A DNA stretch of 64,000 nucleotides, from NCBI GenBank assembly GCA_947500545.1, contig CANMSO010000002.1, positions 186,001 through 250,000 on the forward strand, read 5' to 3'. Under the pieces are notes generated by a model. That model worked only from the letters and a program-made list of their open reading frames with translations, did not search any database and had not been told where the DNA came from. The stretch's first letter is position 1. The number at the start of each line of letters is the position of its first letter. Both the position numbers and the translations under genes were made by a program. The stretch comes from an uncultured Aquimarina sp. (GTDB lineage Bacteria > Bacteroidota > Bacteroidia > Flavobacteriales > Flavobacteriaceae). Below are positions 46,152 through 53,920 of the stretch, piece by piece.

Positions 46152-48019
46152 TATTGATTAATTTTAAAAGGTTCGCCACTATATGGTTTTGCATATTCTT
46201 CTTCAAGGCTATGTGTAAAAATCCAATTTTCTAAATCTGTTCTAGAAATTGTACCTTTTAAGTGTTTCTCTATCATAAGTGATGCAATTCTGCCCGCATA
46301 ACGAGCTCCCCAATATCCGTTTTCAACAAACACTGCAATCGCTATTTTGGGATCATCTTTTGGGGCAAATGCAACAAATACAGAGTGATCCGTAAGTTGT
46401 GTTTTTACACCATCAATTTTGGTAAAGTTTTCTGCGGTTCCTGTTTTTCCGCAAATTTCAATTCCTTCAACCTGCAAAAAGCTGGCGGTACCGTTTGTAT
46501 ATACTTCATACATTCCTTGTACAACAGGTTCAAAATGTTCTTTATCAATAGTGGTAATCTTGGGTTTAGTATAATTTTCATTCTCGATTGGCTTACCATC
46601 AATAGCTTTTATAATATGTGGTGTATAATAATGCCCTCTATTTGCAATTGCTGCGGTCATATTTGCCAATTGTATTGGTGTTGACAAAACTTCTCCTTGC
46701 CCAATAGCATTAGATATTGTTGCTGTAGCATACCATTTATAAGTAGGGTATTGATATACTTTGTTGTAATACTCAGAATTTGGAACTTTACCCGGTCTCC
46801 CAGCAGATAGGTCATTACCCAAATAATTTCCTAAACCGAAACTTTGTGCATGTTTTCTCCAAACATCTATTCCTTCTTGTGGGGTATCATACTTTTCTAT
46901 AATTCTTTTGTATACTGTTGCAAAATAGGCATTACACGAATTTGCAATACCGGGGATCATGTTAAGAGGGCCCCTGTGGTGGTGACATCCTAATTTTTGA
47001 CCTTTTCCATAATAATATCCCATTCTACAAGAAACCTTTTCTTTTAGATCGATAACTTCTTCCTGAAGTCCAATTAATGCGTTTATAGTCTTAAATGGAG
47101 ACCCAGGAGGGTACTCTCCTTGTAGGCCTCTATCAAATAAAGGCTTAGCTATGGTGTCATAATATAATTTGGTGAAATTTGGAGATCTTTTTCTTCCCAC
47201 TAGTAATTCGGGTTTATAACTGGGTGCAGTTATTAATGCTAAAATCTCCCCCGTAGAAGGTTCTAAAGCCACAATACCGCCACGTTTATTTTTCATGAGT
47301 TTTTGACCGTAATCTTGTAGCCTGGCGTCTATGGTTATCGTAAGATCTTTTCCATTTACCGGAAGCGTGTCAAATTTCTTATTCTTGTATGGTCCTATAT
47401 CTCTATTGAATCTGTCTTTTTGAATACGTTTTACTCCTTTGATTCCTCTAAGCTCTTTTTCATATTGCTTTTCTACACCATCAATACCTATAAGATCACC
47501 AGAAAGATAATAAGGGTCTTTTTTGATTAAGGCATCGTTTACCTCTCCAATATAACCCAAAAGATTTGCGGCATTAACGGTTTCATAATCTCTGAGTGAA
47601 CGTTTTTGAATATAAAACCCATCAAATTTTCGCATCTTTTCCTGTAGATATGCATATTCATCTTTGGTTAACTGTGGGATAACTATTGATGGTACACGAG
47701 GAGAGTATACTCTTGCTTTTTGTAATCGTTTAACTAGGTTGTCTTTGGTTATATTAAGGATAGAGCAAAACTCTAATGTGTCAAATGGTTTTAATTCTCT
47801 TGGGATTACCATTACATCATATGATGGTTGATTGGTTACAAGCAACCTGGCATTTCTGTCATAAATTGCACCTCTTTGTGGATAATCATAAATAACTTTT
47901 ATCGCATTGTCTTCTGATAAAGATGCGAATGAAGTGTTGTAAATTTGCAAGTAAAAAAGCCTGGCAACAAACACAACACCTGTGGTAATAATTATAAGGT
48001 AAAGCAACAATTTTCTCAT
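46151..48019 (-). CDS. mrdA: penicillin-binding protein 2 (transpeptidase)
   Basis: The 622-residue inner-membrane transpeptidase cross-links peptidoglycan in the elongation machinery with RodA. One N-terminal membrane helix (about 5-22) precedes the PBP dimerisation domain (PQRGAIYDRN, GIDGVEKQYE) and the transpeptidase domain. The active-site motifs are S307-P-F-K310, S-x-N (NSCNAYF, near residue 368) and KTG in CGKTGTAEN near residue 525. It overlaps mreD by 4 bases (ATGA-type). Confidence 0.97.
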   Translation of the reverse strand: MRKLLLYLIIITTGVVFVARLFYLQIYNTSFASLSEDNAIKVIYDYPQRGAIYDRNARLLVTNQPSYDVMVIPRELKPFDTLEFCSILNITKDNLVKRLQKARVYSPRVPSIVIPQLTKDEYAYLQEKMRKFDGFYIQKRSLRDYETVNAANLLGYIGEVNDALIKKDPYYLSGDLIGIDGVEKQYEKELRGIKGVKRIQKDRFNRDIGPYKNKKFDTLPVNGKDLTITIDARLQDYGQKLMKNKRGGIVALEPSTGEILALITAPSYKPELLVGRKRSPNFTKLYYDTIAKPLFDRGLQGEYPPGSPFKTINALIGLQEEVIDLKEKVSCRMGYYYGKGQKLGCHHHRGPLNMIPGIANSCNAYFATVYKRIIEKYDTPQEGIDVWRKHAQSFGLGNYLGNDLSAGRPGKVPNSEYYNKVYQYPTYKWYATATISNAIGQGEVLSTPIQLANMTAAIANRGHYYTPHIIKAIDGKPIENENYTKPKITTIDKEHFEPVVQGMYEVYTNGTASFLQVEGIEICGKTGTAENFTKIDGVKTQLTDHSVFVAFAPKDDPKIAIAVFVENGYWGARYAGRIASLMIEKHLKGTISRTDLENWIFTHSLEEEYAKPYSGEPFKINQ

Positions 48020-48522
48020 GAATCATTTCTTCTAAACAATACTAAAACCAACATGGTAATCACAATGGTGAATAAACTGGAAAATAACGTTTTTTTGGCT
48101 ATTAATAGTATGTGAGAGAAGTTAAAAATTTCTAACGAAAAAAGTACAATATGATGTGTTAAAACCATTAAGGTAACATAGACCAATTTTTCACCAAATC
48201 CAATATGGCTTAATTTTACCGTTTGAAACTCATAACTAAGTCCGAATACAGTACGTAAGGCCACTGGTCGAAAAAATGCAATGATAAGACATGCAGCTGC
48301 ATGTACACCTCCAGAATCTCCAAACATATCTATTGTTAGCCCTAAAATAAAACTCACAAAGATGAAAAGACTTTTATTTATATTAATTGGAGCCAGTAGA
48401 ATGAAAATGATATAAATATATGGGTTTAGTGATCCTAAAAAGTTTATATGATTTAGTACCATTACCTGAATCAAGATCAGAATAACAAATCTCCCAATAT
48501 GTAATAGGGTGTCTTTATTCAT
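48016..48522 (-). CDS. mreD: rod shape-determining protein MreD
   Basis: The 168-residue hydrophobic protein has about five helices and no catalytic motif, as expected of MreD, an inner-membrane member of the elongasome. Identification rests on length, hydrophobicity (ILIQVMVLNHINFLGSLNPYI near the start) and position between mreC and mrdA. It overlaps both neighbours by a few bases. Confidence 0.92.
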   Translation of the reverse strand: MNKDTLLHIGRFVILILIQVMVLNHINFLGSLNPYIYIIFILLAPININKSLFIFVSFILGLTIDMFGDSGGVHAAACLIIAFFRPVALRTVFGLSYEFQTVKLSHIGFGEKLVYVTLMVLTHHIVLFSLEIFNFSHILLIAKKTLFSSLFTIVITMLVLVLFRRNDS

Positions 48523-49339
48523 GATTTAATTTTTCCAAACTTTTAATTTCATCGGCATCACTGTTTTTTATGATATATACAAAGCCGATATCTGTCATAT
48601 CATTAAATAATTTGATATCTATTAAGTAATAACTTTTGTTCTGATCTAATTTATAATTAACAATAGTGCCAATACCAATTCCTTTTGGAAAAATAGTCGA
48701 GCGTCCATTAGTTATGATCGTATCACCTTCTTTTAAAATAGCTTGCCTTGGAATGGTTTCTAACTGAACAATATTGGGATCTTTTCCATTCCAAATCAAA
48801 GAACCATATTGATTAGATTTTTTTAGTCCGGCATTAATACGAGAGTTACTGTTTAAGATAGAAATAATCCTGCTGTAATTTTCTGAAGTGTTCTCGATTA
48901 TTCCCACTATGCCTTTATCAGTTATTACACCCATATCAGGGATTACACTGTCTTTTCCCCCTCTGTTTATAAGAATATAATTGTCAATTTTGCTGTAATC
49001 ATTTTTTATTACTCCTGCTTTAGTATAGGTATAAGGTCTGTTAAATGATATGGTGTCTACATATTTTATAGCCATAGAATCCTTTTCCAGGAAGCTTAAT
49101 CGATTATGAAGGCGTTCATTTTCCTCTAGTAACCTTGTGTTTTCTTCTTTTAATCCAAAATAATCGCTAATCGAGTGTTGCCAACTATAAATTCCTCCGC
49201 TCAGGAAATTAGTAGAACCTACAAATTTACTTTTATGATAAGAATGTGATTGTATAGTAAAGATTAATGATAAAAATAACAACAGAAGAAATAACAGAAA
49301 ATGTTTATTTCTTATTAAAAAATTAATAATCTGTTGCAT
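48515..49339 (-). CDS. mreC: rod shape-determining protein MreC
   Basis: The 274-residue bitopic protein has one N-terminal helix (about 12-30), a coiled coil (KEENTRLLEENERLHNRLSF) and a periplasmic beta-domain with VITDKGIVGIIENTSENYSR and GDTIITNGRSTIFPKGIGIG. It scaffolds PBP2 and MreD outside the membrane. It overlaps mreD by 8 bases, while a 132-base gap separates it from mreB. Confidence 0.95.
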   Translation of the reverse strand: MQQIINFLIRNKHFLLFLLLLFLSLIFTIQSHSYHKSKFVGSTNFLSGGIYSWQHSISDYFGLKEENTRLLEENERLHNRLSFLEKDSMAIKYVDTISFNRPYTYTKAGVIKNDYSKIDNYILINRGGKDSVIPDMGVITDKGIVGIIENTSENYSRIISILNSNSRINAGLKKSNQYGSLIWNGKDPNIVQLETIPRQAILKEGDTIITNGRSTIFPKGIGIGTIVNYKLDQNKSYYLIDIKLFNDMTDIGFVYIIKNSDADEIKSLEKLNHE

Positions 49340-49471
49340 GATCTAGGGTATAGTTATTTCTTTGGTTAAACGTTACATTAAATGGTCTTATGCCTTTAGC
49401 AGTAACGCGTCAAAGCAGGATAACGTAAAATCGGAAATTTAGGTATATTCCAACTGTGTTTTTTTAAAACA

Positions 49472-50500
49472 CTATTTAATTAATACACTTTTATATCTAT
49501 TTAAATTTTTAAGTGTAATCCCTGTTCCTCTTACTACTGCTCTTAATGGGTCTTCTGCTATATAAACAGGTAAATCTGTTTTTTGGGATAGCCTTTTATC
49601 TAACCCTCGTAACATAGATCCACCTCCCGCAAGATATATTCCCGTATTATAAATATCTGCTGCAAGTTCTGGAGGAGTTTGTGATAAGGTCTCCATTACG
49701 GCATCTTCAATACGTAAAATTGATTTATCTAGCGCCTTTGCCATTTCTCTATAAGAAATTTGTACCTGTTTTGGTTTTCCCGTCAAAAGATCGCGTCCTT
49801 GAACATTCATTTCCTCTGGCGGTAACTCAAGATCTTCGGTTGCTGCCCCAATTTGTATTTTTATCTTTTCGGCAGTACGTTCTCCAACATACAAATTGTG
49901 CTGTGTACGCATATAGTAGATAATATCATTTGTGAATACATCTCCTGCAATTTTTACAGACTTATCACAAACAATTCCACCCAAAGCGATCACTGCGATT
50001 TCTGTCGTACCACCCCCTATATCAACGATCATATTTCCTTTTGGCTGCATAATATCAACACCAATACCAATTGCAGCGGCCATAGGTTCATGAATAAGAT
50101 ATACTTCTTTTCCGTTTACACGTTCTGCACTTTCTTTTACAGCTCGCATTTCTACCTCTGTTATCCCAGATGGGATACAAATTACCATACGTAGGGCAGG
50201 AGCAAACAATTTTTTCTTTAAAGCGGGAATATCTTTGATAAACATGCTTATCATTTTCTCACTGGCATCGAAATCGGCAATTACTCCATCTTTAAGCGGC
50301 CTAATGGTTTTTATATTCTCGTGGGTTTTTCCTTGCATCATGGCAGCTTCTTTTCCAGCTGCTATAATTTTACCAGTCATAATATCTCTGGCTACAATAG
50401 AGGGACTATCCACAACTACTTTATCATTATGAATTACTAATGTATTAGCGGTACCTAAATCTATTGCGATCTCTTCGGTAAAGAAGTCAAAAAATCCCAT
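49472..50500 (-). CDS. mreB: rod shape-determining protein MreB (actin homologue)
   Basis: The 342-residue protein is the bacterial actin that guides side-wall synthesis. It has the actin ATPase motifs IDLGTANTLV (phosphate 1), IVDIGGGTTEIAVI (phosphate 2) and YLAGGGSMLRGLDKRL (adenosine). The N-terminus MGFFDFFTEEIAIDLG is a membrane-binding amphipathic stretch as in other MreB proteins. It heads the rod cluster, 43 bases after purH. Confidence 0.98.
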   Translation of the reverse strand: MGFFDFFTEEIAIDLGTANTLVIHNDKVVVDSPSIVARDIMTGKIIAAGKEAAMMQGKTHENIKTIRPLKDGVIADFDASEKMISMFIKDIPALKKKLFAPALRMVICIPSGITEVEMRAVKESAERVNGKEVYLIHEPMAAAIGIGVDIMQPKGNMIVDIGGGTTEIAVIALGGIVCDKSVKIAGDVFTNDIIYYMRTQHNLYVGERTAEKIKIQIGAATEDLELPPEEMNVQGRDLLTGKPKQVQISYREMAKALDKSILRIEDAVMETLSQTPPELAADIYNTGIYLAGGGSMLRGLDKRLSQKTDLPVYIAEDPLRAVVRGTGITLKNLNRYKSVLIK

Positions 50501-50543
50501 AAAAAGTCAAAAAAGGGGTTAAAATTCAGTAAATGTAATAAAA

Positions 50544-52076
50544 TTAATGTTTAAAATGACGTGTTCCGGTCATAACCATTGCAATTCCGTTTTGATCACA
50601 GTAATCAATACTCAGTTGATCCTTTATAGAACCTCCTGGTTGAATTACTGCTTTGATGCCTGCTTTATCTGCTATTTCTACACAATCTGGGAACGGAAAA
50701 AAGGCGTCACTTGCCATTACAGCACCGTCCAGATTAAAGTTAAATGATTTTGCTTTTTCTATAGACTGCTTTAATGCATCTACTCTAGAAGTTTGTCCTG
50801 TTCCACTAGCAAATAATTGTTTTTCTTTAACAAACACAATGGTATTGGATTTGGTATGCTTGCATATTTTTGAGGCAAACAATAGATCTTCTATTTGATC
50901 AGGAGTAGGAGCTACTTTGGTAGCAGTATTTAAATCTTCTCTGGCATCAGTTTTAAGATCTTTGTCTTGAACCAAAGCACCGTTTAAACAAGAACGAACT
51001 TGTGTTTCGGGTAAGGTGATATCTTTTTGTATCAAAAGAATTCTATTTTTCTTTCCTTTTAAAATTTCTAGAGCTGCTGTGCTAAAGGAAGGAGCGATAA
51101 CCACTTCGCAGAATAATTTATGAATTTCTTCTGCAGTTGCTTTGTCGATTTCAGTATTACTAATTAGTATTCCACCAAAAGCAGAAATAGAATCACCTGC
51201 TAATGCATCAACATATGACTGAAACACAGTTTCTCTTTGTGCCAAACCACAAGCATTATTATGTTTTAAAATTGCAAATGTTGGTGCTTCTCCTTTGAAC
51301 TCATTCATAAGATTTACTGCAGCATCAACATCAAGTAAATTGTTGTATGAAAGTTCTTTACCGTGTAGTTTATCGAACATGGCTTCAAAATCGCCGAAGA
51401 AAAATCCTTTCTGATGTGGGTTTTCTCCATAACGCAATACCTTGCCTTTGGTTTCACTAATTTTAAGAGAAGCTATCTCATGATCACTATTAAAGTAGTT
51501 GAAAATCGCAGAATCATAGTGAGAAGACACATTAAATGCTTTTGCAGCAAATCGTTTACGATCTTCCAGAGAAATATTTCCGTTTCCTTCAGAAATGATA
51601 TCTAAAAATTCTGCATAGTCATTAACCGATGCAACACAAGTAACATCTGCAAAGTTTTTGGCAGCTGCTCTTATTAATGAAATCCCCCCGATATCTATTT
51701 TCTCTATAATGTCTTGCTCAGGGGCACCAGAAGCAACTGTTTTTTCAAAAGGATAAAGATCTACAATGACAATATCAATTTGCGGAATTTCATACTGCTC
51801 TAGTTCTGCAACATCACTATCGTTGTTTTGACGATTAAGGATTCCACCAAATACTTTTGGGTGTAGCGTTTTTACTCTTCCACCCAAAATAGAGGGGTAG
51901 GAAGTAACATCTTCTACAGGAATTACATTTACGCCCAAATCTCTAATGAATTTTTCGGTTCCACCAGTAGAATAAATGGTAACGTTAAGTTCGTCTAATT
52001 TTTTTACGATAGGTGCTAATCCTTCTTTGCTAAATACAGAAATTAATGCAGATTTCGCGGTTTTTGTGTTGCTCAT
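50544..52076 (-). CDS. purH: bifunctional AICAR transformylase / IMP cyclohydrolase
   Basis: The 510-residue enzyme carries the last two steps of purine synthesis to IMP. The N-terminal cyclohydrolase domain has ISVFSKEGLAPIVKKL, YSTGGTEKFI and LGGRVKTLHPKVFGGIL. The C-terminal transformylase domain has LRYGENPHQKG, KHNNACGLA, KHTKSNTIV and the end DQNGIAMVMTGTRHFKH. The promoter is recognisable upstream, and mreB follows on the same strand. Confidence 0.98.
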   Translation of the reverse strand: MSNTKTAKSALISVFSKEGLAPIVKKLDELNVTIYSTGGTEKFIRDLGVNVIPVEDVTSYPSILGGRVKTLHPKVFGGILNRQNNDSDVAELEQYEIPQIDIVIVDLYPFEKTVASGAPEQDIIEKIDIGGISLIRAAAKNFADVTCVASVNDYAEFLDIISEGNGNISLEDRKRFAAKAFNVSSHYDSAIFNYFNSDHEIASLKISETKGKVLRYGENPHQKGFFFGDFEAMFDKLHGKELSYNNLLDVDAAVNLMNEFKGEAPTFAILKHNNACGLAQRETVFQSYVDALAGDSISAFGGILISNTEIDKATAEEIHKLFCEVVIAPSFSTAALEILKGKKNRILLIQKDITLPETQVRSCLNGALVQDKDLKTDAREDLNTATKVAPTPDQIEDLLFASKICKHTKSNTIVFVKEKQLFASGTGQTSRVDALKQSIEKAKSFNFNLDGAVMASDAFFPFPDCVEIADKAGIKAVIQPGGSIKDQLSIDYCDQNGIAMVMTGTRHFKH

Positions 52077-52099
52077 GAGAAATTTTAGTTAGTAAAACG

Positions 52100-52131
52100 C
52101 AAAAGTAGCAATTTAGTATCCAATTAGACAA
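52100..52131 (-). promoter_or_regulatory. purH promoter
   Basis: On the minus strand TTG (52131-52129), a 21-base spacer and TACTTTTG (52107-52100) match the Bacteroidota promoter. The -7 element ends 24 bases before the purH start. Confidence 0.65.
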
Positions 52132-52227
52132 CCAATTATGTGTAATTGTTTTGTGTAAATTGTAACAAAAATATAACGAATACGTCCTATCTTTAGATTA
52201 TCTAAAATCGAGTAGAAAAAATAGAGC

Positions 52228-53481
52228 ATGCTAATCTATCTTAGAGTACTTAAAGAAAGTTTCAATTTTGCTATTAATGCACTTGTAAATAATAAGTTGC
52301 GTACATTTTTGTCGTTGCTAGGTGTTACCATTGGGATTTTTTCGATTATAGGTGTGCTTGCGGCTGTTGATTCTTTGAAACAAGAAATAAAAGGCAGTAT
52401 TAGTTCATTAGATAATAGTACGATTTATCTAATGCGTTTTTCTTTTGGACCTACAGATGTACCGCAATGGAAAAGGGAGCAATTCCCTGATGTTACTTTT
52501 GAAGAATATCAATATATCAAAAGAACAATGCCAGAAATGAAAGCGGCAAGTTTCACGCTAAATGTTGCTCCTGAAACTATAAAATACGAAGATGAGAGTA
52601 TTAGTAATGTTGAAATAGCACCAGTAACCAATGATTATTATGATATTGAAGAATTACAGGTTGTAAACGGACGCTTTTATAACGAACAAGAATCTGTTTC
52701 GGGTGCTCCAGTAGTTGTCATTGGAGATGAGATTGCAAATAGTTTATTTGGATCTAGAGATCCTATAGGAAAAAAAATACGTTTATACGGACGCAAGTTT
52801 ACAGTAATTGGTGTGCTTAAAAAGGAAGGAACTGGTCTCTTTGGTAATAGTAAAGATACTATGATAATAGTTCCTGTGAATATGATAAGAAAAGTTTACG
52901 GAGATAACAATAAAGCTTCTTTTCCTGCAATAATTATTAAGCCAGAATCTGATGTTGATGTTCCAGAGTTTGTCTCTGTGTTAAAACAAAAAGTTAGAGC
53001 GTATCGGGGGTTAAAACCGGATGAGATAGACGATTTTTTTGTCAATCAACTTCAAGGCTTTACAGATTTTATAGATAATATTACGGGTACAATGTCTACA
53101 ATTGGTGGTTTTATAGGCATGTTCTCATTGTTGGTTGGTGGTTTTGGTATTGCCAATATCATGTTTGTAAGTGTAAAAGAGCGAACCAATCTCATAGGTA
53201 TTCAAAAAGCTCTTGGTGCCAAAAGAAGATTTATAATGTTTCAGTTTTTATTTGAAGCAGTAATCCTTGCCATTTTTGGGGGATTGATAGGGTTATTTTT
53301 AGTTTGGCTAATTTCTATATTCGCGTCTCAATTCACAGGGGATTTTGAATTTATTCTTTCTTCCTCTAATATGTTCTGGGGGGTATTTTCTTCTACGATA
53401 ATTGGTTTGATAGCAGGAATCTTACCCGCAATATCAGCATCAAGATTAGATCCAGTAGAAGCCATAAGGACCGGGATGTAA
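52228..53481 (+). CDS. ABC transporter permease, MacB/FtsX-like
   Basis: The 417-residue protein has the MacB plan: an N-terminal helix (about 20-45, NKLRTFLSLLGVTIGIFSII), a large periplasmic domain (EIAPVTNDYYDIEELQVVNGRFY, DEIANSLFGSRDPIGKKI) and three C-terminal helices, ending with SRLDPVEAIRTGM. Such permeases use ATPase partners for lipoprotein or peptide export or mechanotransmission; no ATPase gene lies here. A short palindrome (52192-52206) and a TATCTTTA element precede the start. It ends one base from the convergent retropepsin gene. Confidence 0.92.
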   Translation: MLIYLRVLKESFNFAINALVNNKLRTFLSLLGVTIGIFSIIGVLAAVDSLKQEIKGSISSLDNSTIYLMRFSFGPTDVPQWKREQFPDVTFEEYQYIKRTMPEMKAASFTLNVAPETIKYEDESISNVEIAPVTNDYYDIEELQVVNGRFYNEQESVSGAPVVVIGDEIANSLFGSRDPIGKKIRLYGRKFTVIGVLKKEGTGLFGNSKDTMIIVPVNMIRKVYGDNNKASFPAIIIKPESDVDVPEFVSVLKQKVRAYRGLKPDEIDDFFVNQLQGFTDFIDNITGTMSTIGGFIGMFSLLVGGFGIANIMFVSVKERTNLIGIQKALGAKRRFIMFQFLFEAVILAIFGGLIGLFLVWLISIFASQFTGDFEFILSSSNMFWGVFSSTIIGLIAGILPAISASRLDPVEAIRTGM

Positions 53482-53482
53482 A

Positions 53483-53920
53483 TTACTTTAAATACATGCA
53501 CATTCTTTCGTAATCAATTACAGCTTTTCCTTTTTTAAGGACATCAGCGCCTATAATACCATCTACGGGCTCCGCATTATGTGTGGTTAGTGCTTCATTT
53601 ACATGCTTCAAATCAAATAAAACCAAGGATGTTCTATTTCTAGACCACCTACCAATCGAAATCGTATTTTTATTTGATATTTGAGTGAGCATATCGGTGG
53701 CGCCTGCTCCTGCAGCTTTTACATCACTATCTTGGGCAAAAAGATTGAATTTTTCTACCGCTTCAAAACCAACACAAGAATTAGAGGCACCAGTATCGAC
53801 TATAAAATTACCCTCGATACCATTTAAGGTTGCTTTAACTTCAAAATGATTAGTTTTTGTTAGGACAAGTTTGATTCGATGATACTCTTTTTGTTTTAGA
53901 AACTTTCGTAATGTGCTCAT
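53483..53920 (-). CDS. retropepsin-like aspartic protease (clan AA)
   Basis: This 145-residue protein has the one-lobe retropepsin plan. The active-site motif is FIVDTGASNS (Asp42), and the C-terminal hydrophobic-Gly flap partner is DGIIGADVLKKGKAVID. A homodimer would be needed to build a full active site. It has no signal peptide, so it is probably cytoplasmic. Its start codon overlaps the CHAT gene stop in an ATGA junction, which points to translational coupling. The substrate is unknown. Confidence 0.88.
   Translation of the reverse strand: MSTLRKFLKQKEYHRIKLVLTKTNHFEVKATLNGIEGNFIVDTGASNSCVGFEAVEKFNLFAQDSDVKAAGAGATDMLTQISNKNTISIGRWSRNRTSLVLFDLKHVNEALTTHNAEPVDGIIGADVLKKGKAVIDYERMCMYLK

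Noticed and set aside
49681..50432. Plus-strand open frames opposite mreB
   Set aside because: mreB is unmistakable on the other strand; the frames have no start signals or motifs.
52192..52206. 7-bp palindrome upstream of the MacB-like permease as an operator
   Set aside because: It is short, AT-rich and unsupported by a nearby regulator or a second copy, so I mention it only in the gene entry.
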